Origin: a virus
Strand: one strand, 5' to 3'
IMG/VR virus record: IMGVR_UViG_3300032241_001421
Span: 1 to 30,406 of that record
Length of the DNA stretch: 30,406 nt
The position numbers were made by a program, and so were the translations under genes. The notes under the pieces are model-generated. The model saw only the letters and a program-made list of their open reading frames with translations. It was not told the DNA's origin and made no database searches. The stretch's first letter is position 1. Each line of letters opens with the position of its first letter. Below, piece after piece: positions 15,550 to 22,994 of this stretch.

Positions 15550-16301
15550 GGGTTGGCTCCGGCTAAGTTGTGCATAGCAAGTTGCAGTTGATATAATATG
15601 TTTGCCGCATTGTCAGCTTGTTGGTTACCTGTTGTAACGGGCTTCTGCGGAGCTACTGCAGGATTATATGCAGAGGCAGTTGGCGCTGGTTGGGCAGTTG
15701 CTGTGGTAGGGGCTGTGGTAGGGGCTGTAGTAGGGGCTGTAGCAGTGGGCGTACCGGTTCCGGGCGGGCCTGCTAAACCAGCTGTATTTTGAGATGTGCC
15801 ACCGGCTGCATCTTCTAAATGCTTAATAGCTGCCAGCTCTAAAATGTAGGTTATAATCGCTTGCCCAGTTTTCATGCTATTAGGATTGGCAGGATCGCCA
15901 CTAATGGCGCTGTCTGGGTGTCCCCAGGTAGTAGATGAAGGCATTGTAAGTTTGCTTGCGTTAAGTATTTTGTTTACACCAGTTTTGGTATCGGTAGACA
16001 TTAACAATTGTTTCGCATCGGCAGGGCTAATACCTAGTTGGTTTTTTATAGTCAGATATTTAAACAATGAATTCCATGTTACATTACTAAAATCTTTCTT
16101 AAGCCTTCCCATGTATTGTGCAAACCTGTTAAGAGAAAGTTTTGTAAGATCGCTTACTTCCCGTTGACCGTGTTTTCTTGCCCGAGCAACGGGATCTAGT
16201 ACAGGTGCAACCTTTTTAAGAAAATCAAGAATGCCTTCATCTACTTCAAGGCTGTTTTTGTTTTCTACAATCTGGATGAGATTGCGCATACTATCGCTCA
16301 T
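15546..16301 (-). CDS. Hypothetical virion-type protein with Thr/Ala/Pro repeat, 251 aa
   Basis: Starts MSDSMRNLIQIVENKNSLEV behind AAGGAAAG. The N-terminal ~165 residues are a helical domain (RKHGQREVSDLTKLSLNRFA, YLTIKNQLGISPADAKQLLM). A low-complexity linker follows (APTTAPTTAPTTATAQP) from a 12-base DNA repeat, then a short C-terminal helix (ADNAANILYQLQLAMHN). It is coupled by ATGA overlaps to genes on both sides. The sequence resembles no enzyme. The linker suggests two separated virion-binding parts. Confidence 0.68.
   Translation of the reverse strand: MSDSMRNLIQIVENKNSLEVDEGILDFLKKVAPVLDPVARARKHGQREVSDLTKLSLNRFAQYMGRLKKDFSNVTWNSLFKYLTIKNQLGISPADAKQLLMSTDTKTGVNKILNASKLTMPSSTTWGHPDSAISGDPANPNSMKTGQAIITYILELAAIKHLEDAAGGTSQNTAGLAGPPGTGTPTATAPTTAPTTAPTTATAQPAPTASAYNPAVAPQKPVTTGNQQADNAANILYQLQLAMHNLAGANP
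15700..15747. repeat. 12-bp tandem repeat, four copies
   Basis: Four successive 12-base units of type GCTGTGGTAGGG, the last two diverged, lie within the 251-aa gene and encode a Thr-Ala-Pro-Thr repeat. Copy number could vary by slippage. Confidence 0.85.
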
Positions 16302-16543
16302 CTTTCTTTCCTTATTTCTTTAATTTTGCGCGTGAACTTTTTGTCGTCTTCGCTCATTATGCTACGATGCAATCGTTTAACAAGATCTTCGGCTTGTTCG
16401 TCTGGGTAGCTTTCTCTTATTAATCTCACCAGATTAATTGCACTAGCTATTAGATGTGTAGCCCGGCTTTCTATAACGGTATGTTTACTTTTTGCAGGAA
16501 CTATTGCATCAAGCTCGTCTATAATGTTTTTTAATGCGTCCAC
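16298..16543 (-). CDS. Small helical hypothetical protein, 81 aa
   Basis: Starts with GTG at 16543 (AAGGAACC upstream) and reads MDALKNIIDELDAIVPAKSK. It is entirely helical and ends in a basic segment (DDKKFTRKIKEIRKER). It is the first gene of a late operon that continues through ATGA overlaps into the 251-aa and 776-aa genes. A CATAAATA late promoter lies 26 bases upstream at 16569-16576. Confidence 0.68.
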   Translation of the reverse strand: MDALKNIIDELDAIVPAKSKHTVIESRATHLIASAINLVRLIRESYPDEQAEDLVKRLHRSIMSEDDKKFTRKIKEIRKER

Positions 16544-16568
16544 GTGAAGGTTCCTTATAATCGTCTGA

Positions 16569-16576
16569 TATTTATG
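16569..16576 (-). promoter_or_regulatory. T4-type late promoter core CATAAATA (divergent pair)
   Basis: The minus strand reads CATAAATATC ahead of the 16543-13219 operon. Together with 16593-16600 on the other strand it forms a divergent late promoter pair 16 bases apart. Confidence 0.7.
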
Positions 16577-16592
16577 TTCGTTTGGTGCTGTA

Positions 16593-16600
16593 TATAAATA
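16593..16600 (+). promoter_or_regulatory. T4-type late promoter core TATAAATA
   Basis: An exact match to the T4 late consensus TATAAATA, 22 bases upstream of the 16623 start. Confidence 0.8.
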
Positions 16601-16622
16601 GCATTACATTTTGGAGACATTC

Positions 16623-17357
16623 ATGACACAGTTTACCGCAGAAAATTTTAGAGTTATAGTTGACAAACTAAACGAATACATGTTTGCGGTTACAGAAGAC
16701 GACTCTGTGCCTAGCAACACAAGTCAGCCTGTGTCTACGATGTTGACAACGCCTGCCGAAATTAAAAAAATTTCCGGAAGCCTTAATGCTGACGCACTTA
16801 TATCAATACTTGAGATTCCATCCGATATGCAATCCAATTTTAAAAGCGCACTAACTGCGCTGCAGGAAGACAATCCAACATTGAATCCCAATCAAGCATT
16901 GGCATTAGCCACTGCATTTGATCATTTGTTAAGTTTGCCATCTATGCAAAAAGCACAAACAATGGGCCAGCTCAAAACAGTAGGCTCGGATAACGTAACC
17001 GAGACACAAGAAGATACCAGCAACCATGTAACAATAGATGATGTTGTTAAATGTGTACAATCTGCTAGCGAAGCTAGTCCTGTAGCAAAGTTGCAAACAA
17101 CAAAGTTAGTTACATATCTTAGTAATGGTATTAAAAATCGCAATGTTGATGGTGGTATGCGCCATGTAATGTCGGGTATTGTTGACGCAATAAATGCTGC
17201 ACAAAGTGACAAAGAAACCGATGCATTAAAACACATATCAAGTATGGTAAATCATGTCGAAGGCGACAAACATGCCTTCGACAGTGAAATATTTCCTAAT
17301 CTAATTGTAAGTTTAATGCTGCTGGTAGGTGATATTCTACAACATAGTGCAAAGTAG
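16623..17357 (+). CDS. Hypothetical late protein, 244 aa
   Basis: The ATG at 16623 follows TTTTGGAGACATTC, an SD-like GGAG at good spacing; the TTG at 16611 would lie inside that site. The sequence MTQFTAENFRVIVDKLNEYM is followed by all-helical, Ser/Thr/Ala-rich sequence without cysteine-based motifs (NPNQALALATAFDHLLSLPS; KHISSMVNHVEGDKHAFDSE). No membrane segment, no recognised family. It is transcribed toward the C-terminal half-gene of helicase gp41, ending 2 bases before its stop on the other strand. Confidence 0.72.
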   Translation: MTQFTAENFRVIVDKLNEYMFAVTEDDSVPSNTSQPVSTMLTTPAEIKKISGSLNADALISILEIPSDMQSNFKSALTALQEDNPTLNPNQALALATAFDHLLSLPSMQKAQTMGQLKTVGSDNVTETQEDTSNHVTIDDVVKCVQSASEASPVAKLQTTKLVTYLSNGIKNRNVDGGMRHVMSGIVDAINAAQSDKETDALKHISSMVNHVEGDKHAFDSEIFPNLIVSLMLLVGDILQHSAK

Positions 17358-17359
17358 AA

Positions 17360-17869
17360 TTATCTTCTTACCAACGATGTTAATGCACTGAGATCTTTGA
17401 TGCTTTTATTTGCATCATTTTGTTTTTTGTCAGAATCGTCTTTCTTTGCTGCTGCCGAATTTTTTCTGCGTAAATCTGCAAACTTGTCAGCCGTACTAGC
17501 TATAACTGGTGTTTGACCATCGTCGTCGGTGTTGAAAATACGTAGTGTATTTTGGTCAAAACCGAGATGTACCTTACTTCCTACACCACTAGACGAACGT
17601 GTTTTCAAAAACTGCACTTGATATTGTCCACGTTCTTTCATAGCTGTAGATGCAAAAATTGAAATCACATTATCAGCCGTTTGGATTTTTGAGATACCAC
17701 CGGATATATGGCTATGATCGTGTTCTTGTTCTTGAACCGACGAGTTGTGAGTTAATATGTTGTTAGCATAAAATAAATGGTTGCCAGTAACTGATATATC
17801 TAGTGTATCTTGGATACCGATATATTCTATAGATTCAATTTCATCTAGCTCTGTAAAAAGTTGATACAT
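17360..17869 (-). CDS. Replicative DNA helicase gp41-like, C-half gene (C-intein + C-extein)
   Basis: The first 42 residues are a C-terminal split intein: MYQLFTELDEIESIEY, then IGIQDTLDISVTGNHLFYAN (block F) and NILTHN (block G), with Ser as the +1 extein residue. The remaining 127 residues (SSVQEQEHDHSHISGGISKI...) are the C-terminal part of a DnaB-type helicase with the ISGG and FLKTRSSSGVG segments, ending in a Lys/Asp-rich tail. Joined to the 341-residue N-extein from 18983-20275 this gives about 468 residues, close to T4 gp41 (475). The start lies inside the 3' end of the endonuclease gene (25-base overlap) with only a weak GAAGA site, so expression probably depends on translation of that gene. 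Confidence 0.88.
   Translation of the reverse strand: MYQLFTELDEIESIEYIGIQDTLDISVTGNHLFYANNILTHNSSVQEQEHDHSHISGGISKIQTADNVISIFASTAMKERGQYQVQFLKTRSSSGVGSKVHLGFDQNTLRIFNTDDDGQTPVIASTADKFADLRRKNSAAAKKDDSDKKQNDANKSIKDLSALTSLVRR
17744..17869 (-). other. Split intein, C-fragment (gp41-8 type)
   Basis: 42 residues with block F and block G. It ends in His-Asn followed by Ser, the normal splice chemistry for Asn cyclisation and a Ser nucleophile. Strongly resembles the C-fragment of the known gp41-8 split intein (..ASIEYVGVEETIDINVT..., ending ILTHN). Confidence 0.88.
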
Positions 17870-18960
17870 TCTTCAAATGTCCTTTGTGGATTGTTAACAT
17901 AATCATATTCCCATACTGTCAATGTTTGGTAATTCTTGCTTTGATAGTACGCAATTCGGTTGGCATCTTTGTCCCATATATCTTTTGCTGACCACATCGG
18001 CCGATATGGGTGCGGCGTGTCAGTAGATTCAAACAATGTCGGATTAGCATGTATACAGTCTCCATTAAACTCTATTATACGACCTTTGTAAAATAAATCT
18101 GGACAAATACACCGAGTACCAATAATCGTTTGCCATTTAGCCGGAAGCTGCCATACCATTTCGTTTATACCATAGTAATATAAATCCGGTATAATCTTTA
18201 AACAAGACATTATTACCTCCAATGACCACTTACTTGCTGTAAATTTATTAGGCAATGTCTTATTTCTGTACGCATTATATTTGGTTGTTCCTAGATCGTT
18301 GCCGTATCTACTAACAAAATATTCTAAAGATCTTGATTTAGCTACTTTACATCGCAGTCGACCTTCTTCTTCTCCATATTTTTCAATATATCCGGCTAAA
18401 CTAACCTTATATCCCTGTGCCCTTCGCTTTTTGTCCCAGATCTGATAACCAAGTTCCTCGCCATGCTTCTCTACAAACCATGCTAAATTTCTCTTGGCAT
18501 ATTTCCCTCTATTAGATTTGTAAGTTTCTGACCTCTTTTTGCAATACAAATTCCATTTAACTATACCATCTTCTTGTCCATATCTAGCAATATAGTTCTC
18601 CAGCGATGCTCCAAGTTTAGACAACCGTTCTGCCGCGTTAACTTCACCATACTTGGCTTGATATTTTTCTTTAGTCTGTATGCAACTGTTAGTCTTTATC
18701 GCATGTAGCCTTGTCCCGTGTATATGACCGTATCTAGCAATATAAACATCAAGAGACGATGCATCGTGTGTAGTTAGTAATTTGGCTATAGGCCATTGAA
18801 CTTTCAATGTCTCTAAATCTATACCAAGAACCAGATATCGTGTTAATAAATCTTTAAACTTTCGATACTCGGCTCTTGATATATCTATATCGTTTAATAT
18901 CAGTTTTTGATCAAATGCCAGATCTGGTAATTTCTTACAGAACGAGAAATATGTAGGCAT
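17845..18960 (-). CDS. Homing endonuclease (Vsr-like EDHH type) with RYG repeats, 371 aa
   Basis: Sits between the two halves of the helicase gene. The start ATG at 18960 (MPTYFSFCKK) follows AGGAG and a CATAAATA late promoter. Residues ~70-230 contain at least five diverged repeats around Y-[IV]-x-[RK]-[YH]-G-x-x-x-G (YIARYGHIHG, YIARYGQEDG, FVEKHGEELG, YIEKYGEEEG, FVSRYGNDLG), presumably DNA-contacting. Residues ~250-355 are the nuclease: CPDLFYKGRIIEFNGDCIHA with Glu297, Asp301 and His304, then IWDKDANRIAYY and LTVWEYDYV, as in Vsr-type nucleases. This class (EDHH) is known from fractured phage genes with split inteins. It likely cuts intein-less alleles so that repair copies the whole insertion. 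The N-terminal 70 residues are unassigned. Confidence 0.85.
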   Translation of the reverse strand: MPTYFSFCKKLPDLAFDQKLILNDIDISRAEYRKFKDLLTRYLVLGIDLETLKVQWPIAKLLTTHDASSLDVYIARYGHIHGTRLHAIKTNSCIQTKEKYQAKYGEVNAAERLSKLGASLENYIARYGQEDGIVKWNLYCKKRSETYKSNRGKYAKRNLAWFVEKHGEELGYQIWDKKRRAQGYKVSLAGYIEKYGEEEGRLRCKVAKSRSLEYFVSRYGNDLGTTKYNAYRNKTLPNKFTASKWSLEVIMSCLKIIPDLYYYGINEMVWQLPAKWQTIIGTRCICPDLFYKGRIIEFNGDCIHANPTLFESTDTPHPYRPMWSAKDIWDKDANRIAYYQSKNYQTLTVWEYDYVNNPQRTFEECINFLQS

Positions 18961-18982
18961 AAATGTTCTCCTGTGTTGCAGT

Positions 18983-20275
18983 CTATTTATGCCGTACAAT
19001 TAGTTTATCACCAACTTTCAGTCCTGTTTCTAAACTTTTTTCTCCGTTACTTGTTGGGAACACATGATTATTACTACATGTAATAGTCTTTCCAGATTTT
19101 GTTGTGATCTTAAACACTGGTCTAGGACTAACTTTGGTTACATCAGTTACGCTAACAGGTCCTTCATCTGAATCTAGCCAATCGCCGACATTGACATCTT
19201 TGATTTGGATAGTTTTACCATTGGCAGTTACAGTCGAGTCAAGAGTAAGGCAACGATTTAATTGTGCAGCGGTCTGCCCAATCATTTTACGTTCGACCAT
19301 TAACCCTCTTAGTTCTTCGGTAACAAACTTATCCTTAACAAACAAGTTGCTTGGGTCAATTTTTTTATTGTTCGGAAACAACAAGTCAAGGTAATCAACA
19401 ACTAGTGCATCGGCTTTTTTTCCAGTTTCAATTTCATAGTTTTTGAGATATGCTTTGATATCATTTACAGTGCTACCTTGCGGCATTTGCTTAACATGCA
19501 TACTACCGCTCTTGTGGCCAGCTTGTTTTACACGTATTTCAACTTCATCTAGCTTGCGGAATATTTCTTTAGTTGCTACTTCACTAAGCATACTGTCCAT
19601 TCTCATTGAACACAGTTCTTCACTGAGCTCTAGTGAAATATAGATAACATTAAGACCTTGTTTAGCAAAGTTAAGTGCAATATTTTGCAAAAACAATGAC
19701 TTACCAACACCCGACCCTGCGCACCATATTGTAATCTCGCCTCTGTTTACCCCGCCATATAACTTGTCGTCTACATCGCGCCATCCAGTACTGATTTGTC
19801 CATTGTTGTCTTTAATACGAAGAAGCCTTGCACGAGGATCATGGAAGTAGTTGGTACCAATATCACTTTGCAAGCTGATTAGTATTGCTTCGCGTACACG
19901 TTTTTCAACTTCGCCATAATTACCTTTTTCTATAAGATCCACTGCGCTTAAAACAGCGTCAGCAAGAGCTCTATTTTTACAAAACTCTTCGATTTCATCC
20001 AAAAATGCGTCTTGATGTTGTGCAGTAATGTTATCAATTTTTGCAAAATTCATCCCTGTTTCGGCATTAACCTGCTCAAACTTTGGTAATACACTATAAT
20101 TCTCAGCATGACTTAATATAAATCGCATAGCAGGACGAAGTTTATTAACAAAATATGTTGCATTGAGTATATTTTGACACCTGGCAAATATTTCGTCGCT
20201 GCTCAGCAGCACATTAATTAGCAGCTTTTGCTTGTCTTCAGTATATTCCTTTACCTCGTCTGGTTCTCTTGCCAT
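18983..20275 (-). CDS. Replicative DNA helicase gp41-like, N-half gene (N-extein + N-intein)
   Basis: The 341-residue N-extein carries a DnaB-type N-terminal domain, then the RecA-like core with Walker A AGSGVGKS (186-193), Walker B LVVDYLDLL and the EELRGLMVERKMIGQTAAQLNR motif region. Cys342 begins an 89-residue N-intein (CLTLDSTVTANGKTIQIKD..., SNNHVFPTSNG, LKVGDKLIVRHK) and the frame stops. The start at 20275 has a strong GAGGAG site one base after the primase stop. The hexameric helicase unwinds the fork together with that primase. It can only be complete if it trans-splices with the 17360-17869 product. Its last codons CAT AAA TAG are at the same time the late promoter of the endonuclease gene. 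Confidence 0.92.
   Translation of the reverse strand: MAREPDEVKEYTEDKQKLLINVLLSSDEIFARCQNILNATYFVNKLRPAMRFILSHAENYSVLPKFEQVNAETGMNFAKIDNITAQHQDAFLDEIEEFCKNRALADAVLSAVDLIEKGNYGEVEKRVREAILISLQSDIGTNYFHDPRARLLRIKDNNGQISTGWRDVDDKLYGGVNRGEITIWCAGSGVGKSLFLQNIALNFAKQGLNVIYISLELSEELCSMRMDSMLSEVATKEIFRKLDEVEIRVKQAGHKSGSMHVKQMPQGSTVNDIKAYLKNYEIETGKKADALVVDYLDLLFPNNKKIDPSNLFVKDKFVTEELRGLMVERKMIGQTAAQLNRCLTLDSTVTANGKTIQIKDVNVGDWLDSDEGPVSVTDVTKVSPRPVFKITTKSGKTITCSNNHVFPTSNGEKSLETGLKVGDKLIVRHK
18984..18991 (-). promoter_or_regulatory. Late promoter CATAAATA overlapping the N-half stop codon
   Basis: CGG CAT AAA TAG encodes the last Arg, His and Lys plus the stop of the helicase N-half, and the same bases form the CATAAATAG late core that drives the endonuclease gene 24 bases downstream. 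Confidence 0.75.
18986..19252 (-). other. Split intein, N-fragment (gp41-8 type)
   Basis: 89 residues starting with the Cys nucleophile (CLTLDSTV, block A) and ending with VGDKLIVRHK. Block B has the conserved TxxH-type region as CSNNHVFPT. It closely resembles the gp41-8 N-fragment (CLSLDTMVVTNGK..., GLKVGDFLRSRAK). Confidence 0.88.
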
Positions 20276-20276
20276 T

Positions 20277-21302
20277 TTAGCTCCTCAATGTCTTTCGTTT
20301 CATTTCTATTTGTAACTTGCTGTGTGTTCGCGAGTTTATGATACTAGCTATTGTGTAAAGTCTTCCATAGGTTTTGCTAGCATCTGCTGCATCTTTTATG
20401 CCTTCACCCCATTCCGGAAAGCTTACCGACCATCCTTGCTCAAGTGCAACATTGATTAGATCTTGGTTATTCTGTTGTCGGTCCGGTACTATAATTTTCT
20501 CTTTGTCTGTCGAATTTAACCAAGATATTTGTTGCTTGTTCATGGTGCTGCCTAATGGTGATACACCATCTACTGCAATTGCATCAAACGGCCCTTCTGT
20601 TATCAATACGTATTTCCGCGGTTGCAAATTTATAACATGATTATTAAACAAGTATCCTTGCGGAATATCGCTGTTAAAATACTTTGGAGTATTTTTTGGT
20701 GGTGTACCTGCATATCTTCCAGTCCACCCAATTATTTTGTTGTTGTGATAAAACGGAATTATAATGCGTTTGTTTAAATTCCATCTGGTTATAGGAGTCC
20801 AATGGTACTGCCATCCGCTTGCAATTGCTCTACCACGAGTTGAAAGATATTCCATACAAGTTATTAGTTCTTCAGAAATTTCTTGTGATTCTGCCCACAC
20901 TTCAATTGGCTGACTGTGGTTTGGCAGTTCTATTTCCTTAAAATGGTCTGTATGAAACACTTCAGGTAATACAATTGTTTCTATTTCTCCATTTAATTTT
21001 TTACTAAGAATTTCTAATTTAGCTTCTTGTATTTTGTTGTGTGGCACACCCAAATACCTAAGCCAATTTTCAAAATTACCTGTAAGGTCGCCATTGCGAT
21101 ATCCGGTTTTAAAGCCGCAATTGTAACAGTTAACAATCATTCCACCATCTGGAGTCAGAAGCAAATTTCCTCGAGATCTTGTATCGCGACTGTGGCCGCG
21201 GTGATGGCAACACACTGAATTAAAAACTATCCACCCTTTTGCAGTTTGCTTTCGCTTGGCTGGAAGATACTCTTCTACAAGTTGATGTACAAGTAACGTC
21301 AT
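20277..21302 (-). CDS. DNA primase, T4 gp61-like, 341 aa
   Basis: Synthesises primers at the fork with the adjacent gp41-like helicase. The N-terminal zinc-binding region has CCHH (31-34) with C59 and C62 (CYNCGF). A TOPRIM domain has YVLITEGPFDAIAV with catalytic Glu236 and a second acidic site in IVPDRQ (272-276). The length nearly equals T4 gp61 (342). It is the first gene of the primase-helicase unit, with its stop one base before the helicase start. The ATG at 21302 has no ribosome site; the TATAAT box at 21314-21319 lies only 11 bases upstream, so the mRNA would have a leader of about 5 bases. Confidence 0.88.
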   Translation of the reverse strand: MTLLVHQLVEEYLPAKRKQTAKGWIVFNSVCCHHRGHSRDTRSRGNLLLTPDGGMIVNCYNCGFKTGYRNGDLTGNFENWLRYLGVPHNKIQEAKLEILSKKLNGEIETIVLPEVFHTDHFKEIELPNHSQPIEVWAESQEISEELITCMEYLSTRGRAIASGWQYHWTPITRWNLNKRIIIPFYHNNKIIGWTGRYAGTPPKNTPKYFNSDIPQGYLFNNHVINLQPRKYVLITEGPFDAIAVDGVSPLGSTMNKQQISWLNSTDKEKIIVPDRQQNNQDLINVALEQGWSVSFPEWGEGIKDAADASKTYGRLYTIASIINSRTHSKLQIEMKRKTLRS

Positions 21303-21313
21303 ACTAGCATTGT

Positions 21314-21343
21314 ATTATACCAGTATCGGTGTCACAATATCAG
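21314..21343 (-). promoter_or_regulatory. Sigma70-type promoter with extended -10 for primase-helicase
   Basis: On the minus strand CTGATA (-35, four of six consensus bases), an 18-base spacer ending in TGG, and a perfect TATAAT. The -35 overlaps the stop codon of the 396-aa gene. It predicts a very short 5' leader. Confidence 0.6.
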
Positions 21344-22530
21344 TTTTTATACAGTACCCCAGCAAAGTATCCGTGGTTACATGCCGGAAATCCGGGCGGA
21401 CCAGGTGGTTGCGGTGGATACGGAATTGGTGGAGGAGCGGGTGGATACGGTCCGGGTGGTGGCGGATACGGAGCTGGTGGATAGGGCGGCGGCGGCACAC
21501 AAGTTGGTGGTGGCCAACTTGGCGGGTTTGGTCCGCACGGCCACGGGCCGTTGGGCGGATTAAATGCGCGTCCCGATCTAGAACTACAGTTAAAGGGCAA
21601 CGGCCCGCAAGGAATTGGACCGCATGATAATGCAGGCCGACTGTTGTTTGCTGCTGGCACAAACGGACTAACGCGGTAGTATTGATTGCATGTATTGCAC
21701 TGCAAATAATACGGATTTTCAAAAACAAATCTAACCCAATAATAGTTACCTGTAAAATTAAAAACTTTAATAGGCGGGCTATTAACAGGTGGAGTGTATT
21801 GATAATAATCTGTCCCATTACCAATTGGTATATTAGACCAATCTATAGATGCAGGTGGACCAATGGTTAAGCTAACCTGTATCCAAAATTTCCCAGCATA
21901 ACCATTGCCAGTATATGCAACAACTGTATGCATACCGTTACTGCGTTCTGCTTGAGCATCACCTTGTAAAGCGCCTGAGGCAAAAATATATTGGTTGGTT
22001 AAATCATCAACTGTTTCCGGAGTAAACTGATAGGCCGGTATGTTTACCGCAGGAACTAACGATGTGCTCATGCCTTCAATTAATTCAAAAGTACCATATG
22101 TACTGCGATTCACATCCGTGTATAAAAACGATTGAACGCCTGTTACACTTGTGAGGCGGATTGTATATCTATAAAATCCTGCAAGCCAATGACCAATTTC
22201 AAGGTCGGTTAATGTTAATCTGCAAGTACCTGCAGTATCTTGTAACGTCTGTACCGGTTGTGTTAACAGTAACTCGGCTAGTGGATTGAACCCATTGCCC
22301 GGCACAGTAGTTACACTTTCTACACGTTGTATCAATGCATCTATCTGATATCCAACAAGATTAACTGGCTTACGGTCGTTGTTTCGTACGACAAAATCTA
22401 TAGTGTTGGTTGCACCTTTGTAAACTGTTGTGTTATATTGTATCATAGGACCATTTATGTTAGGAGCGTTTCCGCCGGTAAACCAGAGTTGTACATATTC
22501 TCTAAAGTGAAACAAAACTTGGTCAACCAT
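21340..22530 (-). CDS. Putative virion protein with proline-rich tail, 396 aa
   Basis: The N-terminal ~300 residues look beta-rich, with immunoglobulin-like stretches (TVYKGATNTIDFVVRNNDRK; GFYRYTIRLTSVTG; GKFWIQVSLTIGPPASIDWS). A Cys-containing segment follows (YYLQCNTCNQYYRVSPF; CGPIPCGPLPFNCS). The last ~80 residues are almost only Pro, Tyr, Gly and Cys (PPPPYPPAPYPPPPGPYPPA), a stiff polyproline-II-like tail with a small cap (ACNHGYFAGVLYKN). A GATAAATA late promoter at 22554-22561 lies 23 bases upstream. It is probably exposed on the virion; I recognise no specific family. In other frames the tail DNA produces spurious open frames. Confidence 0.7.
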   Translation of the reverse strand: MVDQVLFHFREYVQLWFTGGNAPNINGPMIQYNTTVYKGATNTIDFVVRNNDRKPVNLVGYQIDALIQRVESVTTVPGNGFNPLAELLLTQPVQTLQDTAGTCRLTLTDLEIGHWLAGFYRYTIRLTSVTGVQSFLYTDVNRSTYGTFELIEGMSTSLVPAVNIPAYQFTPETVDDLTNQYIFASGALQGDAQAERSNGMHTVVAYTGNGYAGKFWIQVSLTIGPPASIDWSNIPIGNGTDYYQYTPPVNSPPIKVFNFTGNYYWVRFVFENPYYLQCNTCNQYYRVSPFVPAANNSRPALSCGPIPCGPLPFNCSSRSGRAFNPPNGPWPCGPNPPSWPPPTCVPPPPYPPAPYPPPPGPYPPAPPPIPYPPQPPGPPGFPACNHGYFAGVLYKN

Positions 22531-22553
22531 TTGCTACCATCTGCCTTTCTAGG

Positions 22554-22561
22554 TATTTATC
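22554..22561 (-). promoter_or_regulatory. T4-type late promoter core GATAAATA (divergent pair)
   Basis: The minus strand reads CAGATAAATACC upstream of the 396-aa gene; it forms a divergent pair with 22590-22597. Confidence 0.68.
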
Positions 22562-22589
22562 TGTTTATTTCAAACCAATGTCAAACACT

Positions 22590-22597
22590 GATAAATA
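22590..22597 (+). promoter_or_regulatory. T4-type late promoter core GATAAATA
   Basis: The plus strand reads TGATAAATACC, 22 bases before the 22620 start. Confidence 0.68.
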
Positions 22598-22619
22598 CCA
22601 TCACTAGAGATTGGAAAAC

Positions 22620-22994
22620 ATGACTCCCGACACACACAAGCTATTACAAGAAAAATTCCCTTTCTTAACCATAGTCATATACCTTAACAACGAATACATC
22701 GGAATCATGCAGAATTCCGATGCTCAGTTTATTAGTATCTATGTTCTTGATGCAGTATTTACTAGCGAACATAAACGAGAATTTTTATTATGTGGCGAAA
22801 CTTGGTGGTGGGAAAGCAATCGCACCATACCTATTAATTTGTTTCTTCGCGAACGCTTTAAGCCATTTAAACCATGTCTTAAAACATTCGCTAAAAAAGA
22901 AACTACAATAATAGAAGGTCCAACTGTTAATATGATGGACCTTATGAATAAAAAACTTAAACGTCGCACTATACAACTTATTAAGGCACAGTAA
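22620..22994 (+). CDS. Conserved-looking phage hypothetical, 124 aa
   Basis: The start ATG at 22620 (MTPDTHKLLQEKFPFLTIVI) follows AGAGATTGGAAAA and a late promoter. It looks like a compact alpha/beta protein, with beta strands FLTIVIYLNNEYIGIMQNSD and a Trp-rich segment (CGETWWWESNRTIPINLFLR), then a basic C-terminus (NKKLKRRTIQLIKAQ). No motif for an enzyme. Its last 14 bases overlap the convergent 22981-23190 gene. Confidence 0.72.
   Translation: MTPDTHKLLQEKFPFLTIVIYLNNEYIGIMQNSDAQFISIYVLDAVFTSEHKREFLLCGETWWWESNRTIPINLFLRERFKPFKPCLKTFAKKETTIIEGPTVNMMDLMNKKLKRRTIQLIKAQ

Noticed and set aside
17360-20275. Helicase halves as sequencing frameshifts or a pseudogene
   Set aside because: Both halves carry intact intein blocks at the break, and the gene between has its own promoter, ribosome site and nuclease motif.
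21381-21627. Plus-strand frames rich in Trp/Arg/Gly opposite the proline-rich tail
   Set aside because: They are antisense to proline codons of the late virion gene and have no ribosome site or promoter.
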